A stretch of 43,533 bases of DNA from Anaerobutyricum hallii DSM 3353 (GCF_000173975.1 NZ_ACEP01000084.1:1-43533), one strand, 5' to 3'; shown: positions 25,972 through 37,723, counted from the stretch's first letter. Notes: generated by a model from the letters alone, not told the origin. Program-made: numbers and translations.

Positions 25972-26000
25972 TTGACAAACGATAAGGTTTATGTTTTAAT
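25972..26000 (+). promoter_or_regulatory. Predicted sigma-A promoter of the trpD leader
   Basis: TTGACA (25972-25977) and TTTAAT (25995-26000) are spaced by 17 nt just upstream of the T-box leader. The 110 nt before it, after spoIIP, hold nothing else I can support. Confidence 0.75.
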
Positions 26001-26007
26001 AATATCA

Positions 26008-26393
26008 GAAAATTTGATTTTTCAAATCAAACCGTTGAAGCGGAGATAAAAATAGTTGTGCATATACAGAGAGTCCGGGCAGGTGAGAGCCGGGTTAAAC
26101 GCAGATTATTAAATGGACCGTGGAGGGCACAGTCAAAGGTTTTATGAAAGTTTTTGTTAACTAACAGGAATCTTCTTTAACATATAGGATTTAGAACAAG
26201 ATTCAGAAAGTTTCAGGAATTTAGTACACTGTGACGTGAGGGCATACGTCAGTTGCCAGGGATATGATGGTATCCTTCAGAGCGCACATTTTGTGAATCA
26301 AGGTGGCACCGCGGATGTGAAAGAATAACATTTTGATAATACACCCGTCCTTGACAAAGTAGTAATACGTTGTCATGGACGGGTTTTTTATTT
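26008..26393 (+). promoter_or_regulatory. Tryptophan-specific T-box riboswitch with terminator
   Basis: The leader has the canonical T-box parts in order. Stem I includes AGAGAG and GGTGAGAGCC (about 26067-26091), and the specifier region reads AAA-TGG-ACC with the codon TGG (Trp) at 26114-26116, followed by GTGGAG. The T-box sequence AAGGTGGCACCGCGG is at 26300-26314. A terminator follows: CCCGTCC and GACAA pair with TTGTC and GGACGGG (26344-26383), then TTTTTT. Uncharged tRNA-Trp should favour the antiterminator and raise trpD expression. The specifier was read by position relative to the conserved flanks and fits the downstream gene. Confidence 0.95.
26342..26393 (+). terminator. T-box regulated terminator
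   Basis: The left arm (26344-26357) and right arm (26370-26383) pair CCCGTCC with GGACGGG and GACAA with TTGTC, followed by six T. It is the off-state structure of the T-box leader. Confidence 0.92.
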
Positions 26394-26496
26394 CACAGGA
26401 TATATTCTTATGAAATAGTTTCGCATTTCCTACATTAATTCCATCAAAAAGAATCCACATGACAACAACGAAAGTACAAAGATGGAGGCATAAGTT

Positions 26497-27507
26497 ATGA
26501 TTAAAGAAGCAATTATCAAATTAAGCAAAAAAGAAGATTTAAGTTATGAGATGGCACAGGCTGTCATGGACGAGATTATGAGCGGCGAGGCAAATGATAT
26601 TCAAAAAAGTGCCTATCTTACTGCACTTGCCATGAAAGGTGAGACAATTGACGAGATTACTGCTTCTGCAGCAGGAATGAGAGAGCATTGTACAAGACTT
26701 CTTAATGATATGGATGTGTTAGAAATTGTAGGAACCGGTGGAGATCGTTCTAATTCCTTTAATATTTCTACAACTTCTGCACTTGTCATTTCCGCTGGAG
26801 GAGTTCCGGTTGCAAAGCATGGAAACAGAGCGGCTTCCAGTAAATGTGGTGCGGCAGATGTGTTAGAGGCACTTGGAGTAAATATTACCGTTTCACCAGC
26901 ACAAAGCGCACAGATGTTAAAAGATATCAATATCTGTTTCCTTTTTGCACAGAAATACCACACAGCGATGCGCTATGTGGCAAATGTACGAAAAGAATTA
27001 GGAATCCGTACTGTATTTAATATTTTAGGCCCACTTTCCAATCCGGCTGGTGCCAATATGCAGGTTATGGGCGTGTATGATGAAAAACTGGTAGAACCTC
27101 TCGCAAGAGTACTTTCCAATCTTGGAGTAAAAAATGCAATGGTTGTATACGGACAGGATTGTCTTGATGAGATTTCCATGAGTGCCAGGACAAGTGTCTG
27201 TGAAATTAAAGATGGAAAGTTCCGTTCTTATGAGATTGAACCAGAACAGTTTGGATTTAAGAAATGTGATAAAGAAGAATTGGTCGGTGGTACGCCGGAA
27301 GAAAATGCAAAGATTACCCTGTCAATCTTAAATGGTGAAAAGGGTCCAAGAAGAGAAGCGGTTTTAATGAATGCCGGAGCAGCTTTCTATGTTGCAGGAA
27401 AAGCAGATACTTTAGAAGATGCTGTGAAGCTTGCCTCTGAGATCATTGACAGTGGAAAAGCAAAGGCAAGACTGGATGAATTTATTAAGTTATCAAATCA
27501 GGAATAA
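26497..27507 (+). CDS. trpD: Anthranilate phosphoribosyltransferase
   Basis: A 336-residue enzyme that joins anthranilate to PRPP to form phosphoribosyl-anthranilate, the second committed step of tryptophan synthesis. The glycine-rich PRPP motif [19 protein letters not shown] is at about residues 77-95; further conserved are [53 protein letters not shown] and the metal-binding DCLDEIS. It stands apart from the other trp genes in this window, behind its own Trp T-box. The next gene, lepA, has its own promoter-like sequence. Confidence 0.95.
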   Translation: MIKEAIIKLSKKEDLSYEMAQAVMDEIMSGEANDIQKSAYLTALAMKGETIDEITASAAGMREHCTRLLNDMDVLEIVGTGGDRSNSFNISTTSALVISAGGVPVAKHGNRAASSKCGAADVLEALGVNITVSPAQSAQMLKDINICFLFAQKYHTAMRYVANVRKELGIRTVFNILGPLSNPAGANMQVMGVYDEKLVEPLARVLSNLGVKNAMVVYGQDCLDEISMSARTSVCEIKDGKFRSYEIEPEQFGFKKCDKEELVGGTPEENAKITLSILNGEKGPRREAVLMNAGAAFYVAGKADTLEDAVKLASEIIDSGKAKARLDEFIKLSNQE

Positions 27508-27511
27508 AAAA

Positions 27512-27540
27512 TTGCAAAGGCAGAGAACTCATGATAGAAT
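27512..27540 (+). promoter_or_regulatory. Predicted sigma-A promoter of lepA
   Basis: TTGCAA (27512-27517) and TAGAAT (27535-27540) are 17 nt apart, about 70 nt upstream of lepA, so lepA need not depend on the T-box. Confidence 0.6.
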
Positions 27541-27611
27541 AGGACAGATAGAATTAGATCAAGCACAAAAAGATTCTGAGAGTACATATTATAAAATAGG
27601 AGGAAACTGCC

Positions 27612-29426
27612 TTGGCTGGAATTGACCAGAGTAAAATAAGAAATTTTTGTATTATAGCACATATTGACCATGGAAAATCAACTTTAGCAGACCGTATTAT
27701 CGAAAAGACAGGATTGCTGACAGATAGAGAGATGCAGAACCAGGTTCTTGACAACATGGATTTAGAGAGAGAACGTGGAATTACAATTAAGTCTCAGGCG
27801 GTACGTATTGTATATCATGCTGAGGACGGAGAAGAGTATATATTCAACTTAATCGATACACCAGGTCACGTCGATTTTAACTACGAGGTAAGCCGAAGTC
27901 TTGCTGCCTGTGAGGGAGCGGTACTTGTCGTGGATGCGGCACAGGGAATCGAAGCACAGACACTTGCAAACGTATATTTGGCATTAGACCATGACCTTGA
28001 GATTATGCCAGTTATCAACAAGATTGATCTTCCAAGTGCAGACCCGGATCGTGTTGTAGAAGAGATAGAGGATGTTATCGGAATCGAAGCGCAGGATGCG
28101 CCAAAGATTTCTGCGAAAAACGGAATTAATATCGAACAGGTCTTAGAGCAGATTGTAAAAAAGATTCCTGCACCAGGTGGAAGCCCGGAGAATCCATTAC
28201 AGGCACTCATTTTCGATAGTGTATATGATTCTTATAAAGGAGTTATCATTTTTGCACGTATCATGGAAGGAACCATTAAAAAAGGTACAAATATGCTGAT
28301 GATGGCAACTGGTGCGAAAGCAGAAGTTGTTGAGGTTGGAACCTTTGGTGCAGGCCAGTTCTTCCCGTGTGATGAGCTTTCTGCCGGCATGGTTGGATAT
28401 ATTACAGCCAGCCTTAAAAATGTAAAAGATACCCGTGTGGGTGATACCGTTACAGATGCCGATAATCCATGTGCAGAACCCCTGCCAGGTTATAAAAAGG
28501 TAAACTCTATGGTATTTTGTGGAATCTATCCGGCAGATGGAGCCAAATATCCGGATTTAAGAGATGCTTTAGAAAAATTACAGCTTAATGATGCAGCACT
28601 CCAGTATGAGCCGGAAACTTCGGTTGCATTAGGTTTCGGTTTTCGTTGTGGATTCTTAGGCCTTTTACATTTAGAGATTATTCAGGAACGATTAGAAAGA
28701 GAATATAACCTTGACTTAGTAACGACTGCACCGAGTGTTATTTACAAAGTACACCAGACGGATGGAACAGTATTTGACTTAACAAACCCGACAAACCTTC
28801 CAGATCCATCCACCATTGAATATATGGAAGAACCAATCGTATCCGCGGAAATCATGGTAACCAAAGAATATGTTGGTGCTATCATGACACTTTGTCAGGA
28901 ACGCCGCGGAACCTATATTTCTATGGAGTATATGGAAGAAACGAGAGCGCTCCTTAAATACGAACTGCCACTTAACGAGATTATCTACGACTTCTTCGAT
29001 GCTTTAAAATCCCGTTCCAGAGGCTATGCCTCCTTTGACTATGAGATGAAAGGTTACCAGCAGTCCGACCTTGTGAAGTTAGATATTCTTATTAACCGTG
29101 AGACCGTGGATGCTCTTTCTTTCATTGTGCATTCTTCCACAGCTTACGAACGTGCAAGAAAGATTTGTGAGAAATTAAAAGAAGAAATTCCAAGACATTT
29201 ATTCGAGATTCCAATTCAGGCAGCCATCGGAAGCAAGATTATCGCTCGTGAAACCGTAAAAGCTGTTCGCAAAGACGTACTTGCGAAATGTTACGGCGGT
29301 GATATTTCCCGTAAGAAGAAGCTTCTTGAAAAACAGAAGGAAGGAAAGAAGAGAATGCGACAGGTTGGTAACGTAGAGATACCACAGAAGGCGTTTATGA
29401 GCGTTCTCAAATTGGATGAAGACTAA
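27612..29426 (+). CDS. lepA: Elongation factor 4 (LepA)
   Basis: A 604-residue ribosome-associated GTPase that acts on translating or assembling ribosomes. The G domain has [14 protein letters not shown] (G1), RGITIKSQ (G2), DTPGHVDF (G3) and [10 protein letters not shown] (G4), followed by domain II, the EF-G-like domains III and V, and the C-terminal LepA-specific part ([53 protein letters not shown]). Start is TTG 27612 with AGGAGG 7-10 nt upstream. In many Firmicutes lepA precedes hemW and hrcA, as here. Palindromic element F begins at its stop codon. Confidence 0.97.
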   Translation: MAGIDQSKIRNFCIIAHIDHGKSTLADRIIEKTGLLTDREMQNQVLDNMDLERERGITIKSQAVRIVYHAEDGEEYIFNLIDTPGHVDFNYEVSRSLAACEGAVLVVDAAQGIEAQTLANVYLALDHDLEIMPVINKIDLPSADPDRVVEEIEDVIGIEAQDAPKISAKNGINIEQVLEQIVKKIPAPGGSPENPLQALIFDSVYDSYKGVIIFARIMEGTIKKGTNMLMMATGAKAEVVEVGTFGAGQFFPCDELSAGMVGYITASLKNVKDTRVGDTVTDADNPCAEPLPGYKKVNSMVFCGIYPADGAKYPDLRDALEKLQLNDAALQYEPETSVALGFGFRCGFLGLLHLEIIQERLEREYNLDLVTTAPSVIYKVHQTDGTVFDLTNPTNLPDPSTIEYMEEPIVSAEIMVTKEYVGAIMTLCQERRGTYISMEYMEETRALLKYELPLNEIIYDFFDALKSRSRGYASFDYEMKGYQQSDLVKLDILINRETVDALSFIVHSSTAYERARKICEKLKEEIPRHLFEIPIQAAIGSKIIARETVKAVRKDVLAKCYGGDISRKKKLLEKQKEGKKRMRQVGNVEIPQKAFMSVLKLDED

Positions 29427-29606
29427 ATTCTGATTTGTGAGGCTGCAAAGCAGACGAACTCCTGAAGCTAAATAAAGCATATTTGTGACTTTAGTCGCGG
29501 CGGTTTGAATGTTCGCTTACAGCACTCACATCCAAACTTTGCTCCGAGGCCACAAATATGCTTTATTTAGCTTCAGGAGTTCTATGCGTTGGCAGCTCAG
29601 AAAATC
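29426..29606. repeat. Palindromic element F
   Basis: Arms 29456-29487 and 29551-29582 are perfectly complementary over 32 bp; their sequence differs from the other elements. The 63-nt core is in forward orientation with GACTTTAGTCGCGGCGG, inner pairing ATGT/ACAT, and TTGCTCCGAGG. The left end ATTCTGATTTGTGAGG starts right after the lepA TAA; the right end reads GGCAGCTCAGAAAATCAG. Confidence 0.9.
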
Positions 29607-29782
29607 AGTTGGAGAGATTTGGGGAAGAGGACAGGAAATGTAAAGTTCTGGGAAATGAAATTCTATAGGATTGACACTTGAATCAGTGCCATAATCGTAT
29701 AGTTATTTATGGTCACTATTTTTTTCAATTCCTCAAAAAGTCACAACCTGTTGAAGCCTCCCTCAAATCTTTCTCAAAATAA

Positions 29783-29968
29783 ATCCTGAATTTGCATGGG
29801 CAGCCAGCAAACAGCTTCCAAAGAGAGCCTATTCCCTATATTTGTGGCCTCGGAGCAAGGTTTGGATACGAGCATATAAAGCGAGTATTCAAACTGCCGC
29901 GACTAAAGTCACAAATATAGGGAATAGGCTCTCTTTGCTGGCGTCTGTTTCGCTCTACAAATCAGGAT
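29783..29968. repeat. Palindromic element G
   Basis: The inner arms 29819-29846 and 29910-29937 pair perfectly over 28 bp; after a bulge GCCAGC pairs with GCTGGC further out. The core is in reverse orientation (CCTCGGAGCAAGG, inner stem GGTTTG..ATAC/GTAT..CAAAC, then GCCGCGACTAAAGTC). The right end CGTCTGTTTCGCTCTACAAATC plus AGGAT is the clearest version of the family terminus. With F it fills most of the 556-bp lepA-hemW gap; the 176-nt spacer between them has no gene. Confidence 0.9.
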
Positions 29969-29982
29969 AGAAAGGAAAAATT

Positions 29983-31140
29983 ATGTGTGCAAGCAAAACC
30001 GATTTGGAATTATATATTCACATTCCATTTTGCATAAAAAAGTGTAACTACTGTGATTTTCTTTCATTCCCTTCAAATGAGGAGAGACGGGAGATTTATG
30101 TACAGTCTTTGATAAATGAAATAGAGCAGACAGGTAAACTTTTAGATAAAGACGCATATGCAGTGCGAAGTATCTTTATAGGAGGCGGTACACCGTCGCT
30201 TCTTTCCGGAAAGCAGATAGAGAGGATTATGCTGGCGGTACGGAATGCATTTTTTATAATGGAAGAAGCAGAAATTACAATGGAGACGAATCCGGGAACG
30301 CTTACGAAGGAGAATGTTTTTTCTTATAAAAAAGCAGGAGTGAATCGTTTCAGTATGGGGTTACAGAGTGCAGATGACGCCTGTCTTCATTTATTGGGAA
30401 GAATTCATACATGGGAAGAATTTTTGAAGAGTTATGAGCTGGCGAGAAAAGCGGGGTTTGAGAATATTAATGTAGATTTGATGAGTGGACTGCCGGGGCA
30501 GACGGTAAGTATCTATAGAAGGACGCTGGAAAAGGTGATGGCATTGCAGCCAGAACATATTTCTGCCTACAGTCTCATTTTGGAGGAAGGAACACCGTTT
30601 GGTGAATCGGAGGAGATTCAGAAGAAGATTCCTGATGAAGAGACAGACAGGGAAATGTATCAGCTCACGAAAGAGGTTTTAGCAGAGAATGGCTACGAGC
30701 GGTATGAGATTTCAAATTATGCGAGAAAGGGAAAAGAATGTATTCATAATCTTGGATATTGGAGTGGAATACCGTATCTTGGATTTGGACTTGGTGCTTC
30801 TTCTTATTTTGAAGGGACTCGTTTTTCTAATGAGAAGAATTTAGAAGAATATCAGAAAAAGCCGTATGTTCCATTTATGATGCGGGAAGATTATACTGTG
30901 TTAAGCGAAAAAGATGAGATAGAAGAGTTTATGTTTCTGGGACTGAGAAAAAGAGCAGGAATTTCAGAGAGAGAGTTTAAAGAGCGCTTTAGGGTGGGTC
31001 TTAAAGATATATATGGAAAAGTTATTGCTAAATATGAAGAAATGGATTTATTGGAATGGACAGCTGATGGGAAAATGCTTCGGCTTACGGATGCAGGGAT
31101 TGATGTGAGTGATTACATTTTCTGTGATTTTATGCTGTAA
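29983..31140 (+). CDS. hemW: Radical SAM heme chaperone HemW
   Basis: A 385-residue radical SAM protein of the HemW/HemN-like group. The cluster motif is CIKKCNYC with Cys17, Cys21 and Cys24, followed by FIGGGTPSLL, ITMETNPGTLT, NRFSMGLQSADD, NVDLMSGLPGQT and the HemW-type C-terminal region (YEISNYARKGKECIHNLGYW). It lacks the extra N-terminal cysteine pattern of HemN, so it is a heme chaperone rather than coproporphyrinogen dehydrogenase. AAAGGAAAAATT precedes the ATG. It lies between lepA and hrcA, its usual place in Firmicutes. Confidence 0.94.
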   Translation: MCASKTDLELYIHIPFCIKKCNYCDFLSFPSNEERREIYVQSLINEIEQTGKLLDKDAYAVRSIFIGGGTPSLLSGKQIERIMLAVRNAFFIMEEAEITMETNPGTLTKENVFSYKKAGVNRFSMGLQSADDACLHLLGRIHTWEEFLKSYELARKAGFENINVDLMSGLPGQTVSIYRRTLEKVMALQPEHISAYSLILEEGTPFGESEEIQKKIPDEETDREMYQLTKEVLAENGYERYEISNYARKGKECIHNLGYWSGIPYLGFGLGASSYFEGTRFSNEKNLEEYQKKPYVPFMMREDYTVLSEKDEIEEFMFLGLRKRAGISEREFKERFRVGLKDIYGKVIAKYEEMDLLEWTADGKMLRLTDAGIDVSDYIFCDFML

Positions 31141-31224
31141 AGGAATTTAGAAAGTGTTTGAAAAATCATTCTGGCAATCTGTACGCTCTGTAAAAAAAAG
31201 TTCAGGAAAAATTTTAAAATATAC

Positions 31225-31253
31225 TTGACAAGGATTGAAGATAGTGATAACTT
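31225..31253 (+). promoter_or_regulatory. Promoter of the hrcA heat-shock operon
   Basis: TTGACA (31225-31230) and TAACTT (31248-31253) are 17 nt apart, with TG one base before the -10 box. The CIRCE operator follows within 15 nt. Confidence 0.75.
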
Positions 31254-31267
31254 AATGAATGTAGATA

Positions 31268-31294
31268 TTAGCACTCAATATTGATGAGTGCTAA
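31268..31294 (+). promoter_or_regulatory. CIRCE operator (HrcA binding site)
   Basis: A perfect TTAGCACTC - 9 nt - GAGTGCTAA inverted repeat. HrcA represses class I heat-shock genes by binding this site, so the operon is self-regulated by its first gene. Confidence 0.98.
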
Positions 31295-31319
31295 TAACTA
31301 AGAAGGAAGGGAGTAAGAG

Positions 31320-32369
31320 ATGGAACTGGATGAACGTAAGATGAAAATTTTAAAAGCAATTATATCTACTTACTTAGAGACTGGAGATCCGGTCGGAAGC
31401 AGAACGATTGCCAAAGATTCTGATTTACATTTAAGTTCAGCAACGATTCGTAATGAGATGGCGGATCTTGAAGAGCTTGGTTATATCCTCCAGCCACATA
31501 CTTCTGCCGGAAGGATTCCTTCAGATTTAGGCTATCGTTACTATGTAAACTGTCTTATGGAAGAGAATGATGAAATTCGAACACGGGAGACCGAGAGGGA
31601 GAAGGAACATCAGGATTTGATTAATAAGATGGATCGCATGGAGGAGGTTCTTAAGAATGTCGCAGATGTTCTTGCAGCAAATACGAACTATGCTACATTG
31701 ATTTCCGCACCACAGATTAAGGAGTCAAAGCTTAAGTTTATTCAACTTTCTATGGTGGATTCACGAAGACTTCTGGTCGTTATCGTGGTTGGCAATGATA
31801 CGGTTAAGAACGTGCTCATGAATATGGATGAACCTCTTGGCAATGACGAGATTCTAAAGCTTAACATTTTGTTGAACTCTTTCCTTCAGGGACTAACACT
31901 GAATGATATTAACATTGAGTTAGTTCACACGATGAAGGTGCAGGCAGGAATGCATGCAGACATTTTAGAAGGAGTTTTTAATGGGATTGTAGAGGCAATT
32001 CACGAAGCAGATAATTTAGAGATTTATACCAGCGGAGCAACCAATATGCTCAAGTATCCTGAACTTTCCAATCCAGAGCATACGACAGCACTTCTTGACA
32101 CATTAGTTGAGAAGAAGCAGCTTGTAAAGCTTGTCGATGATACGGTGAATCAGGAAGAGAAGCATGGTATACAGGTTTACATTGGTAATGAGACGCAGGT
32201 ACAGTCTTTAAGGGATTGCAGTATCGTAACTGCCACTTACGAATTGAAGGAAGGCGGAACAGGAACGGTCGGAATTATCGGTCCCAAACGAATGGATTAC
32301 CGAAAGGTTGTAAATACTCTCAGAAATCTAACCGATGATTTAGATGAGATTTTTAATAATAAATCATAG
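31320..32369 (+). CDS. hrcA: Heat-inducible transcription repressor HrcA
   Basis: A 349-residue repressor of the dnaK and groE operons. The N-terminal winged helix contains LKAIISTYLETGDPVGSRTI and LSSATIRNEMADLEELGYI, followed by QPHTSAGRIPSDLGYRYYV. The GAF-like dimerisation domain and the C-terminal part (VYIGNE, then GTVGIIGPKRMDYRKVV) are complete. AAGGAAGGGAG precedes the ATG, 25 nt after CIRCE. Known HrcA needs GroEL to fold, linking repression to chaperone load. Confidence 0.97.
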   Translation: MELDERKMKILKAIISTYLETGDPVGSRTIAKDSDLHLSSATIRNEMADLEELGYILQPHTSAGRIPSDLGYRYYVNCLMEENDEIRTRETEREKEHQDLINKMDRMEEVLKNVADVLAANTNYATLISAPQIKESKLKFIQLSMVDSRRLLVVIVVGNDTVKNVLMNMDEPLGNDEILKLNILLNSFLQGLTLNDINIELVHTMKVQAGMHADILEGVFNGIVEAIHEADNLEIYTSGATNMLKYPELSNPEHTTALLDTLVEKKQLVKLVDDTVNQEEKHGIQVYIGNETQVQSLRDCSIVTATYELKEGGTGTVGIIGPKRMDYRKVVNTLRNLTDDLDEIFNNKS

Positions 32370-32384
32370 AAAGGTGGTACTTAA

Positions 32385-32984
32385 GTGGAAGAAGAAAAGA
32401 AAGTATCCGACGAAAGTATCGTAGAAGAGGCGAAGGGAGAGACTCCAGAAGAAACAACGACGGAGGAAGGAACGGAAACTCAAGAAACAAAAGAAACCAA
32501 GACGAAAAAGAAAAAGAAGTCTGCAGCCGCTCTTGAAATCGAATTAAAAAAGAGTGAAGAAAAAGCAGCAGAGATGACAGATAAATATCAGCGTCTGATG
32601 GCAGAATTTGAGAATGCCAGAAAGAGAAATGCAAAAGAGCAGAGCCATATGTATGATGTAGGAGCGAAAGAGGTTCTTGCAAAGTTACTTCCGGTTGTTG
32701 ATAATTTTGAAAGAGGTTTGGATGCTCTTTCAGAAGAAGAGAAGGAAGGGGCATTTGCTCAGGGATTTATCAAAATTTATCAGCAGATGATTACCGTACT
32801 TGAAGAAATCGGTGTAAAACCGATGGATGCTGTAGGAAAGGAATTTAATCCGGATTTTCATAATGCAGTAATGCATGAAGAGAATGAAGAGATGGGTGAG
32901 AACCTTGTATCCGAAGAATTCCAGAAAGGATATATGTACAAAGATGGAGTTCTTCGTCACAGCATGGTAAAAGTAGTTAATTAG
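32385..32984 (+). CDS. grpE: Nucleotide exchange factor GrpE
   Basis: A 199-residue DnaK cochaperone that releases ADP. An acidic and lysine-rich disordered N-terminus (to about residue 50) is followed by the long dimer helix (KYQRLMAEFENARKRNAKEQ), the four-helix bundle (LLPVVDNFERGLDAL, then YQQMITVLEEIGVKPMDAVG) and the beta domain (FNPDFHNAVMHEEN, YKDGVLRHSMVKV). It begins with GTG 32385 behind AAAGGTGG, 15 nt after hrcA. Confidence 0.96.
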   Translation: MEEEKKVSDESIVEEAKGETPEETTTEEGTETQETKETKTKKKKKSAAALEIELKKSEEKAAEMTDKYQRLMAEFENARKRNAKEQSHMYDVGAKEVLAKLLPVVDNFERGLDALSEEEKEGAFAQGFIKIYQQMITVLEEIGVKPMDAVGKEFNPDFHNAVMHEENEEMGENLVSEEFQKGYMYKDGVLRHSMVKVVN

Positions 32985-32995
32985 TCATATTTTAG

Positions 32996-34903
<1,908 letters not shown>

Positions 34904-35081
34904 ACTAATAAAGCGTGTTTATTGACACTGTTTAAAATCTAAATATTCCTCTTTCTTACCCTCACCTTTAGCAGGTGGGGGAGAAAGGGGAAATTTGTTT
35001 ATTAGGAAGTCCCTGGTATATTGTATCATTCGTAGTACTTTTGTTTTATGAATGATAGAGTACATCAGGCTGGAGGAAAAA
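34904..35081 (+). other. dnaK-dnaJ spacer with two hairpins
   Basis: The 178-nt gap contains a GC-rich hairpin (about 34951-34987, CTCACCT/AGGTGGG extended by CTTTCT/AGAAAG) without a following T-run, and a second pair TATCATTC/GAATGATA around 35025-35060. These may set the dnaK:dnaJ ratio by RNA processing or partial termination; that role is inferred. Confidence 0.45.
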
Positions 35082-36254
35082 ATGGCAGAAAAAAGAGATT
35101 ATTATGAAGTCTTGGGCGTAGATAAGAATGCGTCAGAGGCGGAGATTAAGCGTGCATATCGAAAGGTTGCAAAGAAGTACCATCCAGATATGAATCCTGG
35201 AGATAAAGAGGCAGAGGAAAAGTTTAAAGAAGCAGCCGAAGCTTATGAAGTACTTAGTGACCCGGAAAAGAAAAGTAAATATGACCAGTTCGGTCACGCA
35301 GCCTTTGAACAGGGCGGCGGTGGAGCTGGCGGCTTTGGCGGATTCGATTTCGGCGGAGATATGGGAGATATCTTTGGAGATATTTTTGGTGATTTCTTCG
35401 GCGGTGGCAGAAGAGGCGGCGATGCCAGAAGAAATGGTCCAAGACAGGGTGCAAACCTTCGTGCCGGTGTCCGTATCACATTTGATGATGCCATCCGTGG
35501 TGTAGAAAAAGAATTAGAGATTACTTTAAAAGAAGAATGTAAGACTTGTAACGGAAGCGGAGCAAAACCAGGAACAAGTCCAGAAACCTGTCCAAAATGT
35601 AAAGGAACCGGTCAGGTTGTATTCACACAGCAGTCCATGTTTGGAACGGTTCGTAACGTCCAGACTTGTCCAGACTGTAACGGAAGCGGTCAGATTATCC
35701 GTAATAAATGTACTGATTGTTCTGGTACAGGATACATCAAAGTTCGTAAGAGAATCAAAGTGCCGATTCCAGCAGGTATCGACAACGGCCAGAGTGTAAG
35801 AATCCGTGAAAAAGGTGAGCCAGGTATCAACGGCGGCCCAAGAGGAGACTTACTTGTTAACGTAACTGTATCCCGTCATCCGAAGTTCCAGAGACAGGAA
35901 TACGATATCTACTCTACAGAACCGGTTACATTTGCACAGGCAGCACTTGGTGGAACGATTAAGATTGACACCGTAGATGGTCCTTACGAGTACACTTTAA
36001 AACCAGGAACACAGACAGATACAACCATCCGTCTGAAAGGAAAAGGTGTTCCTACCCTTAGAAATAAAAACATCCGTGGAACACATATCGTCAAGTTTGT
36101 TGTTCAGGTTCCAGAAAAACTGAACGCAGCCCAGAAAGAAGCCCTCCGCAAATTCCAGGAAGCAATGGGAGAAGTTGCCCCTTCCGAAAAGAAAGAAGAA
36201 GCTCCGCACGAAAAGCACGAAAAACATAAGAAAAAAGGTTTCTTTAAGAAGTAG
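35082..36254 (+). CDS. dnaJ: Chaperone DnaJ (Hsp40)
   Basis: A 390-residue type I Hsp40. ATG 35082 ([18 protein letters not shown]) has CTGGAGG upstream and is preferred to ATG 35052. The J domain carries the HPD motif in [11 protein letters not shown]. It is followed by a Gly/Phe-rich linker (about 75-125), the zinc-finger domain with four CxxCxGxG repeats ([32 protein letters not shown]) and the substrate-binding C-terminal domain. The last 25 residues are rich in His, Lys and Glu. prmA starts 11 nt later. Confidence 0.97.
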   Translation: MAEKRDYYEVLGVDKNASEAEIKRAYRKVAKKYHPDMNPGDKEAEEKFKEAAEAYEVLSDPEKKSKYDQFGHAAFEQGGGGAGGFGGFDFGGDMGDIFGDIFGDFFGGGRRGGDARRNGPRQGANLRAGVRITFDDAIRGVEKELEITLKEECKTCNGSGAKPGTSPETCPKCKGTGQVVFTQQSMFGTVRNVQTCPDCNGSGQIIRNKCTDCSGTGYIKVRKRIKVPIPAGIDNGQSVRIREKGEPGINGGPRGDLLVNVTVSRHPKFQRQEYDIYSTEPVTFAQAALGGTIKIDTVDGPYEYTLKPGTQTDTTIRLKGKGVPTLRNKNIRGTHIVKFVVQVPEKLNAAQKEALRKFQEAMGEVAPSEKKEEAPHEKHEKHKKKGFFKK

Positions 36255-36265
36255 GAGGAAAGCTT

Positions 36266-37234
36266 ATGAAGTGGAATAAACTCACTATTGAAACAACAAC
36301 TGCAGCAGAAGATATGTTAAGCTATGAACTTTCCGAGATGGGAATGGAAGGTGTTGAGATTGAGGATCATGTGCCGTTATCTGAGGAAGACAGAAAGATT
36401 ATGTATGTAGACCTTCTTCCAGACGAAATCGCACCAGATGATGGAAAGGCTCGTATTTCCTGCTATGTGGATGAAAAGGAAGATTTACAGGCGGTAATTG
36501 CGAAGGTAAAGGCTAAGATTGAAGAGTTATCAGCATTTTTGCCGGTGGGAAGCGGCGAGATTACGCTTGGCGTAACGGAAGAAGAGGACTGGATTAATAA
36601 CTGGAAGGTATTCTTTAAACCATTCCGTCTTGATGATAATATCGTGATTAAGCCAACCTGGGAGACGCTTACTGATAAAAAAGATGATGATATCGTTGTA
36701 GAGATTGACCCGGGTACTGCATTTGGAAGCGGTTCTCATGAGACAACAAAGCTTTGTATTTCTCAGCTTAAAAAGTATATCAAGAAAGATACAGAACTCC
36801 TTGATGTTGGAACAGGAAGCGGAATCCTTTCTATCATTGGATTAAAATTAGGCGCACATCATGCGATGGCAACAGATATTGATCCAAATGCGATTCGTGC
36901 GACAGATGAGAACTTTGCAATCAATGGTGTTGCAGGCCAGGCAGAAGTACAGCAGGTAAATATCCTTGATCAGGACGAGGCATACCGTTTCTATGAGAAA
37001 AATAATGGAAAACGTTACGATGTAGTAGTTGCCAATATCCTTGCGGATGTTATTATTCCACTTTCTGGAATTGTAACTCCATTATTAAAAGAAGATGGTA
37101 TCTTTATCACTTCCGGAATCATCAACACAATGGAAGAAGCTGTAAAGGAAGCAATGCTGGCAAATAATTTTGAAATTCTTGAAATTAATCATATGAAAGA
37201 CTGGGTAAGCATTACGGCAAAACCAAAAAGATAA
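36266..37234 (+). CDS. prmA: Ribosomal protein L11 methyltransferase
   Basis: A 322-residue SAM-dependent methyltransferase that trimethylates ribosomal protein L11. The N-terminal L11-recognition domain (MKWNKLTIETTTAAEDML) is followed by the catalytic domain with DPGTAFGSGSHETTKLCI, LLDVGTGSGILSIIGLKLGA (SAM motif I) and VVANILADVIIPL (the NxL motif IV). AGGAGG precedes the ATG. It follows dnaJ by 11 nt, as in many Firmicutes heat-shock operons, and is the last gene before element H. Confidence 0.95.
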   Translation: MKWNKLTIETTTAAEDMLSYELSEMGMEGVEIEDHVPLSEEDRKIMYVDLLPDEIAPDDGKARISCYVDEKEDLQAVIAKVKAKIEELSAFLPVGSGEITLGVTEEEDWINNWKVFFKPFRLDDNIVIKPTWETLTDKKDDDIVVEIDPGTAFGSGSHETTKLCISQLKKYIKKDTELLDVGTGSGILSIIGLKLGAHHAMATDIDPNAIRATDENFAINGVAGQAEVQQVNILDQDEAYRFYEKNNGKRYDVVVANILADVIIPLSGIVTPLLKEDGIFITSGIINTMEEAVKEAMLANNFEILEINHMKDWVSITAKPKR

Positions 37235-37235
37235 T

Positions 37236-37385
37236 TTTTGATTTGCCGCAGGCAAAGGAGCCACTTCCAAAGAGAGATACTATTCTATATCTGTGACTCT
37301 ATCACTGCGAAGATAGAGTCACAGATATAGAATAGTATCCCTCTTTGGAAGTTGTTTTTTGGCTGCTGGAGCAAAGTCAGAATTT
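37236..37385. repeat. Palindromic element H (core missing)
   Basis: Arms 37263-37303 and 37312-37352 pair over 41 bp with one mismatch, closed by an 8-nt loop ACTGCGAA. The left end TTTGCCGCAGGC and right end GGCTGCTGGAGCAAAGTCAGAAT match the family termini. The arms extend into the core-like TCTGTGACTC, as if the core collapsed to a simple loop. It starts one or two bases after the prmA stop. The remaining 338 nt up to trpS hold only the trpS promoter and no gene. Confidence 0.85.
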
Positions 37386-37646
37386 CATTTTCTGGATATT
37401 CAATCCCCTCTGTCTTATTCTTCAAATCTTCTCCACCTGATTTTTCGAGCTGTTAGCGAGCGAAACCCAGGAAAAAAACGGAACTGCCTCTTTATTTTAT
37501 TTTTTCATAATACCACGCTCCATTTCCTCGGGGTTATGTGGGAATTGTTCCTTTTATTTATTTTAGGATGATTTCTTGATGGATAATAGTGTCTTAAAGT
37601 CACATTTCTTTAACGAAAGAAACATGAAAGAAAAAGGGCGGAACGG

Positions 37647-37675
37647 TTGACGCTTTTTGAATTGGGTTATATAAT
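37647..37675 (+). promoter_or_regulatory. Predicted sigma-A promoter of trpS
   Basis: TTGACG (37647-37652) and TATAAT (37670-37675) are 17 nt apart, 49 nt upstream of the start. No T-box motif is present in this leader. Confidence 0.85.
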
Positions 37676-37723
37676 ATCTTGGTAGGAAAAGCGAAAAATA
37701 TATTAAGGAGAAATAGATAAAGA

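Noticed and set aside
37430-37480. Possible further fragment of the palindromic family (GAGCGAAACCCAGG)
   Set aside because: Only about ten bases resemble the AGAGCGAAACAGACG terminus, with no arms, so chance is likely.
37386-37723. T-box in front of trpS
   Set aside because: No AGGGTGGNACCGCG-type motif or specifier stem is present; only a sigma-A promoter is seen.
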